Of a stretch of 64,000 nucleotides of DNA, positions 50,340 through 60,272 are shown piece by piece (position 1 is the first letter of the stretch; every line of letters starts with the position of its first letter). The position numbers and the translations under genes were made by a program. The stretch is from an uncultured Muribaculaceae bacterium. GTDB lineage: Bacteria; Bacteroidota; Bacteroidia; Bacteroidales; Muribaculaceae. The notes beneath the pieces were generated by a model. It was not told the origin of the DNA. It saw only the letters and a list, made by a program, of their open reading frames with translations, and made no database searches. The DNA lies in contig CAJTQV010000008.1 in assembly GCA_910578385.1 (NCBI GenBank), positions 62,001 through 126,000 on the forward strand, read 5' to 3'.

Positions 50340-51756
50340 GTGCGGGAGTCCATTTGTCAGACATGAGGGAGAGAAGGTCGTCGTGTGACGTGTCGCTTTC
50401 CCACGATCGGGGCGTAAGAATCTTTACCGTCGCATACGATATGCCCACAGCAATCAGGTAGGGCACTATGAAACAGAAGGTATCGGTCGACTCGCAGAGT
50501 ATGAACACAGCCATCAACGGCGCATGAATGGTTCCGGCCATCACAGAGCCCATTCCGGCGAGAGCGAAGAACCAAACAGGCAACTCTGTACCAATAAGCA
50601 TATTGCAGAGCGACGCGAAGAGGTATCCGGCAACAGCCCCTGCAAAGAATGTCGGCACGAAATCGCCCGAGACACCACCTCCACCGTTGGCCGCAGCCAC
50701 CAGAACACCTTTCATGAGTATGATTGTCCCGAGCGCGACAAACGTCCAGAGAGGGGCGGTGTGTCGGGCAAGAATACCGCTGTCGGTAAATGATACATTG
50801 CGGCCATTAATCAGATCGGTTATGATATTCATGCCTTCGCCGAAGAGAGTCGGGAACATGAAGACTGCGACAGAGAGAATGACACCTGTCGTGACAGCAG
50901 CAATCCAGGGATTCCGGATTCGACCGAAAAAGCCGGTGGCCTTCTTCTTGGTGTACGTATAGTATATGCTGTACAGTCCACAGAAGAAACCCAGCACAAC
51001 TATCCACCCGAATGTATGGGCATCGGTTGTGAATGCACGGTCAAAGAAGATGTCGAAAGTGAAGTCACTCAGGAAATAGGCAGTCGACGATGAGAGCAGG
51101 CACGCAAGTATAAGGGCTATGACCGGCAGTGTGGTCAGTTCAAGCTGCAACACTTCGAGTGCGAAAAGCACTCCCCCGAACGGAGATTTAAAGATGGCCG
51201 CGATACCCGCACCGCCTCCGATTCCAACTAAAATACGCATCCAATCACGCGAAACCCCGAACCAGCGCCCTATCGCACTTCCAATCGCCGCCCCGCTCAG
51301 AGCCGTCGGGCCTTCGGAACCTCCTGAAGCACCGGTACCGATGGTCACGGAGCATCCTACAATCGGATTGAATATAAAGAACGGACTCATGCGGTAATCG
51401 CCGCTCTTCAAAGTGTCGGATATTATTTTTGTGCCGCGCGCCACGCTATGACCTATAACATAACGCTGATAGATGCTGGTAAGTAAAATGCCGGCGAGCG
51501 GCCATATCAGAAACCGGATATTCGGTTTTCCGATATGGACGCCCGCCAGTATGGAGTTGTTGAGCAGACTGATCAGACCCTTGAGCGCGGCAGCAGCCAT
51601 GCCGGTGAAGATACCTAACAGCAGAGCGATGATTATCAGCTCCACGCTTTCGGGCATGTGAGCATCCTGCCAGCGGAGATATGCCGTGCGGAACATGCGC
51701 AGGCGTGCTCCGAGGCGGTCGATATGGATGTTGAGTCTGTCAGATATTCTTGTCAT
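50302..51756 (-). CDS. ClC-family chloride channel or antiporter
   Basis: 484 residues with 11-12 hydrophobic segments. Selectivity-filter segments are readable: TIGTGASGGSEGPTALSGAAIGS (the G-K/S-E-G-P type), GGGGVSGDFVPTFFAGAVAGY (G-x-F-x-P type), and GIAAIFKSPFGGVLFALEV. It moves chloride across the inner membrane, coupled to protons or not. The gating glutamate of antiporters is present as the Glu in GGSEGP. The gene begins 1 nt after the amylase stop, so it is co-transcribed with the amylase. Its 3' end overlaps a plus-strand gene by 38 nt. Confidence 0.93.
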   Translation of the reverse strand: MTRISDRLNIHIDRLGARLRMFRTAYLRWQDAHMPESVELIIIALLLGIFTGMAAAALKGLISLLNNSILAGVHIGKPNIRFLIWPLAGILLTSIYQRYVIGHSVARGTKIISDTLKSGDYRMSPFFIFNPIVGCSVTIGTGASGGSEGPTALSGAAIGSAIGRWFGVSRDWMRILVGIGGGAGIAAIFKSPFGGVLFALEVLQLELTTLPVIALILACLLSSSTAYFLSDFTFDIFFDRAFTTDAHTFGWIVVLGFFCGLYSIYYTYTKKKATGFFGRIRNPWIAAVTTGVILSVAVFMFPTLFGEGMNIITDLINGRNVSFTDSGILARHTAPLWTFVALGTIILMKGVLVAAANGGGGVSGDFVPTFFAGAVAGYLFASLCNMLIGTELPVWFFALAGMGSVMAGTIHAPLMAVFILCESTDTFCFIVPYLIAVGISYATVKILTPRSWESDTSHDDLLSLMSDKWTPALRTSDKKPQDQK

Positions 51757-51757
51757 G

Positions 51758-53623
51758 TCACCAGTTCTGGAGAATCATTACCTCGCGGGGTGCGAAAGTC
51801 ATCTCCTCTGAAATGGTAACATCCGAATCGGTCAGTATGTTGTGAAGTTTTGTGCCGTAAGGAAGAATTTCGAGCGTGCGCTCCATTGTCACAGTCAAGG
51901 GCACGTCGCGACCGTTCATCATGACGGTCACCTCCTTGTCGCCGAGTTTGCGACGGTATACATAGAGACCGTTCTGCGGCATGAAGTGCTTGAGCGAACC
52001 CTTGGCCATAACCTCGCGAGCCTCGCCACGACGCCAGTTCAGCACTTTCGAAAGGAAGTCCCAGGCCTCGTTCTGGATGTCAGTGCGTCCCTCGCGAGTG
52101 AACGCGTTGACCTTGTCGCCGGGGAAGCCTCCGGGCATGTCAAGACGGATATAACCGTCGCTACCCTCTTTTGACCCGTTCATCAGCAGCTCAGTGCCGT
52201 AATATATCTGCGGGATTCCACGCGATGTGAGCAGGAATGCCTGAGCCTGTTTCCAACGGCCGAGAGAGTCGGGCATCTCAGCAAGGAAACGGTCGGTGTC
52301 GTGGTTGTCGAGGAATGTGAGGATTTTCTGCGGATTGGGGAAGAGGAAATCGTTCGACAGATGATCGTAGATTGCATTGAGACCACCCCACGGAGTAGTG
52401 TCGTCGGAGAAAGCCTTGCGGCCGTTGAGGATGTAGAAGAAGTCCATGACGCTCGGCAGATGGGTATCGACCGGGTTGAGCTTGTTGCCGCTCTGCCAAA
52501 ATGCGGATCCGGCCTCGTTGGCATACCAGCACTCACCCACGATATTGAAACCGGGGTATTCACGGAGCACATCCTCAGCCCAGCTTGCCATACCCTTCAT
52601 GTCGGCATAAGGGTAAGTATCCATGCGGATACCGTCGATTTTTGACGATTCAATCCACCATATCGAGTTCTGGGTAAGATACTTCATGAGATGAGGATTG
52701 CGCTGGTTGAGGTCAGGCATACCGGGGACAAACCAAGCGTCTACGGTATGTTCGAGGTCATAGTCGGAGACATATGGGTCATGAACGGTGGTGAGACGGT
52801 AATTGGTCATCATGTCACCGTCAGGATTATTGTACCAGTCGCGGCTCGGGGCATCTTTCATCCAGGGATGGTTGGAGCCTGAATGGTTGAAAATCATATC
52901 CATGACAACTTTAAGACCCTTGGCGTGGGCTTCCTCTATGAGGGCGTTCCACTCCTTATTTGATCCGAAGCGCGGGTCAATGTTGTAGTAGTCGGTGGTG
53001 GCGTAGCCGTGATAGCTGCCCCCGGGCATATCATTCTCAAGCACGGGGCATACCCAGATTGCCGTCACACCGAGCGAATCGATATAATCGAGATGGTTGC
53101 GGATACCACGCATGTCTCCGCCGTGACGGGCATTCGGGTTCTCGCGGTTCGCACCGATGGGATAATCAAGACCTTTCATGCTTATTTCCTTGTCATCAAG
53201 ACCTTTGGCAAAACGGTCAGGCATAAGAAGATAGAGCACATCGCCGGCATCGAATCCCTTGTATTCCGAAGCGGCGCGGTCGCGGGCTTTCAGTTCATAG
53301 GGGAATGATGACTTCTTGCCATTGAGAGTGTAATTCACTTTCAGGCTACCGGGGTGGGTGTCCGGAGCGATTGTAAGGTAAAGAAACTTGTAGTTTTTTG
53401 AATCGAGGGCAACTTGTTTGTCAAGCTTCACGCCAGGATAATCAATAGAGAAATCGGCATCGGCAATCTGAGGACCATTGACCATGATCTGAAGAGTGTC
53501 GTTAGCCATACCGACCCACCAGAACGGTGGTTCGACACTGTTTACTGATGTTGCAGGCTTGGCTGCAAACAGCGAAGCCGCGCCGGCGAGAATACCCATC
53601 ACAATACCGGTTATTTTCTTCAT
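51758..53623 (-). CDS. GH13 alpha-amylase / neopullulanase-type enzyme
   Basis: 621 residues from ATG at 53623 with signal peptide MKKITGIVMGILAGAASLFA. An N-terminal beta domain at about 30-110 is followed by a (beta/alpha)8 barrel: region I DMIFNHSG (242-249), nucleophile Asp335 in GIRMDTYPY, acid/base Glu364 in IVGECWY, and His441-Asp442 in FLDNHDTDRF. A C-terminal beta domain follows. It resembles SusA/cyclomaltodextrinase enzymes that cut starch oligomers in the periplasm. No other starch utilisation genes are adjacent. Confidence 0.95.
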   Translation of the reverse strand: MKKITGIVMGILAGAASLFAAKPATSVNSVEPPFWWVGMANDTLQIMVNGPQIADADFSIDYPGVKLDKQVALDSKNYKFLYLTIAPDTHPGSLKVNYTLNGKKSSFPYELKARDRAASEYKGFDAGDVLYLLMPDRFAKGLDDKEISMKGLDYPIGANRENPNARHGGDMRGIRNHLDYIDSLGVTAIWVCPVLENDMPGGSYHGYATTDYYNIDPRFGSNKEWNALIEEAHAKGLKVVMDMIFNHSGSNHPWMKDAPSRDWYNNPDGDMMTNYRLTTVHDPYVSDYDLEHTVDAWFVPGMPDLNQRNPHLMKYLTQNSIWWIESSKIDGIRMDTYPYADMKGMASWAEDVLREYPGFNIVGECWYANEAGSAFWQSGNKLNPVDTHLPSVMDFFYILNGRKAFSDDTTPWGGLNAIYDHLSNDFLFPNPQKILTFLDNHDTDRFLAEMPDSLGRWKQAQAFLLTSRGIPQIYYGTELLMNGSKEGSDGYIRLDMPGGFPGDKVNAFTREGRTDIQNEAWDFLSKVLNWRRGEAREVMAKGSLKHFMPQNGLYVYRRKLGDKEVTVMMNGRDVPLTVTMERTLEILPYGTKLHNILTDSDVTISEEMTFAPREVMILQNW

Positions 53624-53706
53624 GATGATAAAAATTATGTAGGTTAACACATGGCAGTGGCGCATGGAAAACCATACGTCACCACAGTCGAGGCAAAACC
53701 TCTTTG

Positions 53707-53738
53707 CAAAGTTAATGCTATTTTCTTATCCATGCAAG
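53707..53738 (-). promoter_or_regulatory. Possible promoter of the amylase-ClC operon
   Basis: Minus strand TAACTTTG (53707-53714) fully matches TAnnTTTG; 20 nt upstream lies CTTG (53735-53738), one mismatch to TTTG. Transcription would start near 53700, leaving a leader of about 75 nt. Confidence 0.45.
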
Positions 53739-53801
53739 GGCAATCCAAAATTCGATTATTTCGAATATTTTGTTTATCTTCGCAGAATAAAGCAGATACA
53801 T

Positions 53802-54833
53802 ATGAAATTCAGGACTGAGATTGAAATCGGACATGGGGAAGTGACATTACGACCGGAGAAACCGGTGGTGATGGTGGGATCTTGTTTCGCCGACAATATC
53901 AGCGGACGTATGCGCCGTTGTCTGTGGGACGCGTGCAATCCGCTCGGAGTCCTTTTCAATCCACTTTCCATTGCAGCAGCGCTGGAGCTTACTCTTTTTA
54001 ATCCGGAACCGGAAGCCAGCTTCCGCGACAGTCTTTTTGAACATCAGGGAATCACCCACTCCTGGTTGTTTGACACACATACATCAACCCTCGACGGAGC
54101 GGAAGGTGCGACCGCAATCTTCAACCGTCGCAGAGATCGGCTTCGCACCATGCTCGAAAAGGGTGAGACCCTGTTCGTGACCTTCGGCACCGCCTTCTGC
54201 TACTTTCTAAATGAGGATTCTGAGAGCTATCAGAATTATGGGGCTTATAAGACCTATGAGCCCTATAACACCGACAAGGCTCCCATGCCGCCGGTGGTTG
54301 CCAACTGCCACAAGCAGCCGGCCGCGATGTTCACCAGGCGGCGTGTGACCTGCGGGGAGATTACCGATGTATGGCTCAAACTTGCTGAGAAATTGAAAGC
54401 TCGCTTTCCTAACCTGAAGATAATATTCACTGTCAGTCCGGTGCGGCATGTGCGCGACGGTCTTGCAGAGAATTCCCGGTCGAAGGCCACGTTGCTGCTG
54501 GCAGTTGACGAGCTGTGCAGCAAAATGGATTTCTGCCACTATTTCCCTGCATATGAGATAGTGAATGATGACCTCAGGGATTACCGTTTCTATGCGTCAG
54601 ACCTTGTTCATCCGTCGGACGAAGGGGTTGAATACATATGGGAACGGCTCCGCGAGGCATATCTCGACGAAGCCGGTCTGAAGTTTCTGAAAGAGGGAGA
54701 GGCGATAGCGAGGCGTGCCGCCCACCGCCCGATTATGGAGATACCGGAACAGAGGGCGGCATTCCGGAACAAAACCATGGAGCTGTACGAGGATTTCCGA
54801 AGACATTATCCGGATTCGCTGGAACTGCAATGA
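53802..54833 (+). CDS. GSCFA-domain protein (SGNH-like hydrolase fold)
   Basis: 343 residues from ATG at 53802 (MKFRTEIEIGHG). The family-naming GSCFA motif is present as VMVGSCFADNISGRM, with NPLGVLFNPLSIAAAL, FVTFGTAFCYFL, IIFTVSPVRHVRDGL and DLVHPSDEGVEYIWERL. The block GSC/S near the start, Gly, Asn and then D-x-x-H near the end match an SGNH/GDSL esterase arrangement. No signal peptide, so probably cytoplasmic. Substrate unknown. The divergent gap before it may hold a weak promoter (TTCG-N20-TATCTTCG at 53751-53782). Confidence 0.9.
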   Translation: MKFRTEIEIGHGEVTLRPEKPVVMVGSCFADNISGRMRRCLWDACNPLGVLFNPLSIAAALELTLFNPEPEASFRDSLFEHQGITHSWLFDTHTSTLDGAEGATAIFNRRRDRLRTMLEKGETLFVTFGTAFCYFLNEDSESYQNYGAYKTYEPYNTDKAPMPPVVANCHKQPAAMFTRRRVTCGEITDVWLKLAEKLKARFPNLKIIFTVSPVRHVRDGLAENSRSKATLLLAVDELCSKMDFCHYFPAYEIVNDDLRDYRFYASDLVHPSDEGVEYIWERLREAYLDEAGLKFLKEGEAIARRAAHRPIMEIPEQRAAFRNKTMELYEDFRRHYPDSLELQ

Positions 54834-54869
54834 GTTGCCAATATTGGCGATTTGTCAGCATTGACCCGC

Positions 54870-54936
54870 TTAAACCGGATGCATAGGTTAAACCGGACGC
54901 ATGGGTGAAACCGGACGCACTGGCCGTGCGTCCCTA
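54870..54936. repeat. Three 18-bp tandem repeats running into a GTAG palindrome
   Basis: Units at 54870-54887, 54888-54905 and 54906-54923 share the core AAACCGGA(T/C)GCA. The last unit continues into the palindrome GGACGCAC-TGGCC-GTGCGTCC (54913-54933), whose foot, read on the minus strand, is GTAGGGACGCAC. The TAG in this foot is the stop codon of the S8 protease gene (54934-54936). This is the same element as at 1881-1951, here as a single copy. Confidence 0.8.
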
Positions 54937-57027
54937 CAGGATGAATTTTTGGGATACCTGCGTACCGTCCGGGGATTGCATGGTCAGGAGGTACATTCCT
55001 TTGGTGAGGCCTGACAAATCTACTGTTGAGATTGCTTCTGATATTTCTCGCGAAGAGATTGTCTGACGGCCATCAATTCCGCAGACTGTCACCGTAAGTT
55101 TACGGCATCCCGGATTGTAAATCTGCGCCTGGTTTCCCGATATGCACACACGCGGTTTATCCTCTGCCGCAACATACTCTACCCCGGTCTCGCCAAGTAC
55201 AAGGCGCAATCCCTCGTATGGGTTGAACCATCCTTGACCGTGACGCGGATTGCCGCTGTCAGGATAATCATGCGAATTTACCGCCGCGATGACCTCAAGC
55301 ACATCATCGACTGTCATGTCCGGCTTGGCCTCAAGCCAGCATGCTATACTTCCGGCGACATATGGAGTGGCCATGGAAGTTCCTCCATCAGACGCCCAAT
55401 ACCATGACTTTCCATCAAGTTCCGTCACAGCATTCATATAATTGATTCGCGAGGGGGCGGCTTCCAGATAATGTCCGTTGCAGGCGGAGACGATGAAACA
55501 GCCGGGAGCGACCGTATGGGGCAACACGCGGCCATCAATCAGTGTTCCGTAGCCGGATCCGGAATTAACCTTGCCGACATCTTCGGGTGAGCCCCGGTCA
55601 ATGGTACCGCCCATTACGCTTGGCAAGGAAGAACGTGTGTTATACATTCCCACTACAACTATATTCTCGCCTGTGGCGATATCACTGACCGACAGGTCAC
55701 TGCCTGCCCAGTCGTAGCCGGGCCATACGCGGGTCCATGTGTACTGGCAGTCAGCGCTTACATCAGCATGTACTCCCGGTTCGCCGTAGAAGCCAAGGCC
55801 GATGATATAACGGGCCCAGGCACCATTTGACGACGGATTTGGCTCGTCAGTATGTGTATCATACTCCACCTCAGTAACCCATCGCCCGTTAAGGTCGCTC
55901 ACATAGCCACGAGCACGGATCTCGCCGGTCATGAACCCGGCAAACGATGCGTCGCTGTCGGAAGATACCGATACCTCGAACGGACCGCTGCAATCAAACT
56001 CAGGGCCTTCCCACAGAACCTTGCGGTCGTATTCGTCGAATATGTAGAGACGCACCCCCACAGGACGGGAGTCCGCGCTCCAGGCATCAGTCATACCGTA
56101 CATATCGAACTGCGTCCAATTGGAGGAATACAGGAGCACCCGCCAATCAGGTTTATCCGCTGAGAATGTGGTCTGGTAAAATGCCTTTGTGTTACCTTCA
56201 TTACCTGCCGCCATGCAGATTATCGCCTCCTCGCCGAGAAGGCTCATATAGCGGTTGAAGAGTGTAGAGCCATCATGAGGGCCGTTGTAGCTGCCGATTG
56301 AGAGATTGATTACAGCCGGCTTGCCTACCGATTTCGCATACTCTATTATATCCTCGCACGCCGAGAGAATGCCGGCATCGTAGAGTTTTGATGTAGCCGC
56401 CACAATCTCGGCACCCGGAGCCATGCCTGAATATCCTGCGCCGGTGTAAGACCCGGTCATGATATTGGCGACATGCGTGCCGTGGTACATACCGTCATTG
56501 TCAGTAGTCCAGGCGGCAATCTCTTCGGGAGTGTCAAGCACTTTCCTTATTCCCTGCGGCTCATCGTAATACACAAGCCTCTTGACACGCGATTTGCCGT
56601 CGGCATCAAGAAAAGCTATATGGTCGGGATCGAAGCCGGTATCGCAGAAACCGACCACTACACCTTTTCCCGTATAAGGAGATGATATACCCTCGCCGGT
56701 GTGCATACGGTATGCGCCGAACATCTTCCGGGCCTCGTCCATGGCCGGTACAGCCCGGCGGGGTCGTGGCGACCGTGACATTCCACGCAGTTTCTCAGGT
56801 GCCGGCATATCGACCGGAACCAGAGCGAGTGCCATGTCGGCACGGCGATGCCATATGATGACACCCCGGCTTTCCAGCTCGGCAGCCTCTGCATCATCCT
56901 CCACTATCAGAATGGAGGGTATATATTTGTATTCATCTTCACTTTCTGCGGCACGTGCTGCAAACGGAAACAATCCGCACACCGACACCACAGCCGCCAA
57001 TATCGCTTTCTTATATATCTTATTCAT
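54934..57027 (-). CDS. S8 (subtilisin-like) peptidase with T9SS type A sorting tail
   Basis: 697 residues with signal peptide (1-26). The catalytic triad is complete: Asp129 in VVVGFCDTGFD, His182 in MYHGTHVANIMTG, Ser551 in GGTSMATPYVAGS, with the oxyanion Asn276 in AAGNEGN. A long insertion (about 285-490) separates His and Ser blocks. The last 75 residues (RKLTVTVCGIDGRQTISSREI, VDLSGLTKGMYLLTM, VSQKFIL) are a standard Por secretion tail. It is expected at the surface or outside the cell, exported by the T9SS. The stop codon lies inside the GTAG palindrome. Confidence 0.94.
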   Translation of the reverse strand: MNKIYKKAILAAVVSVCGLFPFAARAAESEDEYKYIPSILIVEDDAEAAELESRGVIIWHRRADMALALVPVDMPAPEKLRGMSRSPRPRRAVPAMDEARKMFGAYRMHTGEGISSPYTGKGVVVGFCDTGFDPDHIAFLDADGKSRVKRLVYYDEPQGIRKVLDTPEEIAAWTTDNDGMYHGTHVANIMTGSYTGAGYSGMAPGAEIVAATSKLYDAGILSACEDIIEYAKSVGKPAVINLSIGSYNGPHDGSTLFNRYMSLLGEEAIICMAAGNEGNTKAFYQTTFSADKPDWRVLLYSSNWTQFDMYGMTDAWSADSRPVGVRLYIFDEYDRKVLWEGPEFDCSGPFEVSVSSDSDASFAGFMTGEIRARGYVSDLNGRWVTEVEYDTHTDEPNPSSNGAWARYIIGLGFYGEPGVHADVSADCQYTWTRVWPGYDWAGSDLSVSDIATGENIVVVGMYNTRSSLPSVMGGTIDRGSPEDVGKVNSGSGYGTLIDGRVLPHTVAPGCFIVSACNGHYLEAAPSRINYMNAVTELDGKSWYWASDGGTSMATPYVAGSIACWLEAKPDMTVDDVLEVIAAVNSHDYPDSGNPRHGQGWFNPYEGLRLVLGETGVEYVAAEDKPRVCISGNQAQIYNPGCRKLTVTVCGIDGRQTISSREISEAISTVDLSGLTKGMYLLTMQSPDGTQVSQKFIL

Positions 57028-57074
57028 TTAAAATCGTTTCATATTGTTACATAACCCCGGAACCTGAATCACAC

Positions 57075-58106
57075 TCAGGCGATGGCCGGCACAAGGTAGC
57101 GGGCCATGAGATAACCGCCGCCTATAAGCCAGATGTAGAGGAAGAACGCGAGCACGAAAGGCTTGGCACCCGCCTTCTTGAACTTGTCGAAGCTCGTCTC
57201 GGCACCGAGAGCAGCCATGGCCATGGTCAGCAGGAACGTGTCGAATTCATTTATCCAGTTGACTACCGCAACCGGAAGAAGGTCGAACGAGTTGAAACCG
57301 ATAACAAGCAGGAAGCCGAACGCGAACCAGGGCACCGCAACCTTGCGCTTGCCACCCTCCGACGACGAGTTTTTGGCTCTTGCTGCCATCCACCATCCGA
57401 GGATTATCAGCACCGGCACAAGCAGCATGACGCGTATCATCTTGACAATAATCGATACACCGGCAATCTCCTCGCCCATGGCATTACCGGCACCCACCGC
57501 ATGAGCCACCTCATGAAGCGTCGAACCGGAGAATATACCCATCTGCGTAGGGCCGAGGTCGAGTATTCCCGCACGGTATGCGACAGGATAAAGGAACATC
57601 GACAACGTACCGAAAATGACCACCGTAGCGACTGCCACAGCCGTCTTGTAAGGCTTGGTGTGCATCGTGGCCTCGGCTCCGAGCACGGCTGCCGCACCGC
57701 ATATGCCGCTACCTATTGATGTCAGCAACGCTATGTCGCGGTCCATCTTCATGAGCTTGCCTATCCAGACACCGCCGAGAATGGTCAGGGTGACAATTAT
57801 CACATCGACAATTATAGCTGGCAGACCCACCGCCATTACATCCTGGAAAGTCAAGCGGAAACCATAGAGAATGATACCGAGACGTAGAATCCGTTTCGAG
57901 CAATACTGAATGCCGGGTGCCCACGTGTCGGGCAGATGCGAACGGAGCGAGTTGGCATAGAGCATACCGAGAATGATACCTATGATAAGGGGTGAGAATG
58001 AGAGGTCGCGCATGACCTGTGCCTGCCCGATGAAGAATGCGGCGCACGCGAAGAGCGCCATGAAGAGTATGCCATGCAGTTTGCCGGCGTGCTTCTCAAG
58101 TTTCAT
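57075..58106 (-). CDS. YeiH/UPF0324-family putative exporter
   Basis: 343 residues with about ten membrane segments. Family marks: SPLIIGIILGMLYAN, RLGIILYGFRLTFQDV, GSGICGAAAVLGAEA, and GIFSGSTLHEVAHAVGAGNAMGEE. YeiH proteins are annotated as sulfate exporters, but the evidence for substrate is thin; they are often linked to sulfonate or organosulfur use. No such genes are nearby. It is single, between the S8 protease and a divergent deacetylase-like gene. Confidence 0.92.
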   Translation of the reverse strand: MKLEKHAGKLHGILFMALFACAAFFIGQAQVMRDLSFSPLIIGIILGMLYANSLRSHLPDTWAPGIQYCSKRILRLGIILYGFRLTFQDVMAVGLPAIIVDVIIVTLTILGGVWIGKLMKMDRDIALLTSIGSGICGAAAVLGAEATMHTKPYKTAVAVATVVIFGTLSMFLYPVAYRAGILDLGPTQMGIFSGSTLHEVAHAVGAGNAMGEEIAGVSIIVKMIRVMLLVPVLIILGWWMAARAKNSSSEGGKRKVAVPWFAFGFLLVIGFNSFDLLPVAVVNWINEFDTFLLTMAMAALGAETSFDKFKKAGAKPFVLAFFLYIWLIGGGYLMARYLVPAIA

Positions 58107-58189
58107 ATGTATGTTTCGTAATAGATTTTATTTTTAAACGTCCGTTTGATAAAAACAACGTAAAAGCAACAGATTTTAACATATTACTT

Positions 58190-58221
58190 TTTGCGATACG
58201 AATTAAAAAGTGCTATATTTG
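58190..58221 (+). promoter_or_regulatory. Bacteroides-type promoter of the deacetylase-like gene
   Basis: TTTG (58190-58193), 20-nt spacer, TATATTTG (58214-58221): a full consensus match, with a leader of about 20 nt before ATG at 58249. Confidence 0.78.
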
Positions 58222-58248
58222 CGCCATAAACCTTACAACGCGTTAATC

Positions 58249-60255
58249 ATGACAATCAAATGGACATCGGGCAGTCTGACGGTCTTTGCTGGCTGTCTGC
58301 TTGTTCTTGTAATAAACAGCATGGCGGCCGACCGGTTCAGACCGGACCTGAATCCGGGTACGGTTCCAACAGCTGACCATTACAGCGTGCTGACAACACC
58401 GTTTGACGGTGACAGCATCCTCATGGAGTCGTTCCTCAAAGTAATGGTATTTCCTCCTGCCAAAGGATACTCGCGCATAACAATCAACCGTCGTGAGATC
58501 GAGGAGCGCGGACTCAGAGCCTCGCTGAAAGGTGAGCGTCCTTTAATCCTGAATCCTGAACTGGGCAAACGGACCAAAGGCGCAATGCTGAAACTGACTG
58601 AACCCGCAAGTCCGGGTGAGTGGGAACTTTCCATTCCTTCCGGCTACTTCTATCTGGACAGTCCGACACGCGAGCTTGATTCGGCACCGGCCGATACAGC
58701 GGAATTCATGTCGCTCACAGCCAAAGACGCATGGCATGTTTCTGGCACACCCTGGCAGGGACCGGGAATGTTCTCCGTGCATGATGACGACGCAATCGAC
58801 AGTTTCATACCCACATCAAGGCCGTCAGCATGGATGACGGGCGGTTACCTCTCCACATGCTATCCTCTGCTGGAGAGTCTCGGCATAAAAGGGAATGTCG
58901 CCGCCGAGGGGCAGCGCATGGGATTGACCGTTGACCCTCCGGTGCTCAGCTACAACGGCGTAACCCTGCGTAAACTTCAAAACGAGCGTGGTTGGGACAT
59001 CATGTCACACACCATGACCGCCCGTTATTACACCCGGAACTGGTATGTGGAAAGCCTTGACAGCGAACTTGCGGACAAAATACTCCGCGAGGCCACATAT
59101 GCCGGAGAGACAAGCAATTTAACAACTTCCGTTTATGATGCCGAGACCGGAAGACAGTATCAGGTCAATGCCGACAGATCCGGATGGGTTGAAACCGATT
59201 CATGCTACATAAAGGCTTATGTAAGTGATTACCGCACCGGGAAGGTCATGATGAGCAATCCTTTGTTCTCGGTTGACTACCAGCATGGCGAGTGGTTCCG
59301 TCTTGCACGAAAATTCGGTATAAACGCCCGCACATGGACCTCCTGCGGCGGAATCATTTCCCACGCCAACGTGCGCGAGATAAACGAGATATGTCCCTGG
59401 GGATTCGCTGACCTTGAACATAACGGCATAAACGTGCCTCCTTTCGGATCCACGGTGACACGCATGAGCGTTGACGGACTCTATCTTGATGGTTACAAGG
59501 GAGAGACCGACACCGACAACAGTTTCAATCAAAAGCATTTCGAGTTCTACAAATCGAAGATTGACGAGACGGCCGAAAAGGGCGGCTGGGTTGTGCTGTC
59601 GATGCACGGCTACCGTCCCGCCTATTACAACTACCGTCCCGGAGCTTTGGTTTCGGAAGGTGGAACCTATCCCGACGAATGGGTGTTCCCGGTAAGAAGC
59701 ATCGATAAGTATCCCGACACTTATCTTGACCCGCCTGTCGAGAAAGGAATTAATGACTGGAGCGAATGGTATCCTTGCCCGGGGACGCGTCTTGAAATGA
59801 TATGGCAGCTGTGCAAGTACGCCAAAGAGAAGGGCCTGATTCCGGTAACAAGCTCGGAGGGTTTCGAGCGCATGGGAAATAAGGTGAACGTCGGACTTTT
59901 CACAAAAGGTGGCGCATACGACATTGACCGCGAGATCATCATCGGCACCCGTGACAACTATCCTCATTACGTGGTAGGCGCCAACGGTGAACAATATTAC
60001 TACAACCGTGAGGAAACCTATGACATAACCGCAACATATTACGTGTATGACGCGGCACATTCTCCTGAAAAAGAGCAAGATAATAATCCGACAACCGGTC
60101 CGGTACGTGACCCCTCACAGGGGAATGGCTCAGAGGAGAATTTGCTCGATGTCATTTCTCCCGACGGCATAAGATACAAAGTAAAAAGCCTCGGCGGACT
60201 GCGCGAAGGTCTCTGGATAGTGAACGGCCGGAAAGTGCTCATCAGAAAAAAATGA
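58249..60255 (+). CDS. Secreted polysaccharide-deacetylase-like protein with Por-type tail
   Basis: 668 residues from ATG at 58249; signal/anchor at about 9-27. From residue 160 a NodB-like pattern appears: GMFSVHDDDAIDSFIP (acidic metal-ligand candidates), LLESLGIKGNVAAEG, GWDIMSHTMTARYY (His in the H-x-T position), and later WVVLSMHGYRP. This fits carbohydrate esterase 4-like deacetylases, although the canonical H-x3-H is not exact. A Ser/Pro/Asn-rich linker (about 600-625) leads to the end LREGLWIVNGRKVLIRKK, close to the short C-terminal tail seen on many Bacteroidales secreted proteins. Catalytic activity is uncertain. Confidence 0.7.
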   Translation: MTIKWTSGSLTVFAGCLLVLVINSMAADRFRPDLNPGTVPTADHYSVLTTPFDGDSILMESFLKVMVFPPAKGYSRITINRREIEERGLRASLKGERPLILNPELGKRTKGAMLKLTEPASPGEWELSIPSGYFYLDSPTRELDSAPADTAEFMSLTAKDAWHVSGTPWQGPGMFSVHDDDAIDSFIPTSRPSAWMTGGYLSTCYPLLESLGIKGNVAAEGQRMGLTVDPPVLSYNGVTLRKLQNERGWDIMSHTMTARYYTRNWYVESLDSELADKILREATYAGETSNLTTSVYDAETGRQYQVNADRSGWVETDSCYIKAYVSDYRTGKVMMSNPLFSVDYQHGEWFRLARKFGINARTWTSCGGIISHANVREINEICPWGFADLEHNGINVPPFGSTVTRMSVDGLYLDGYKGETDTDNSFNQKHFEFYKSKIDETAEKGGWVVLSMHGYRPAYYNYRPGALVSEGGTYPDEWVFPVRSIDKYPDTYLDPPVEKGINDWSEWYPCPGTRLEMIWQLCKYAKEKGLIPVTSSEGFERMGNKVNVGLFTKGGAYDIDREIIIGTRDNYPHYVVGANGEQYYYNREETYDITATYYVYDAAHSPEKEQDNNPTTGPVRDPSQGNGSEENLLDVISPDGIRYKVKSLGGLREGLWIVNGRKVLIRKK

Positions 60256-60272
60256 TTATTTTTTCTAAAATT

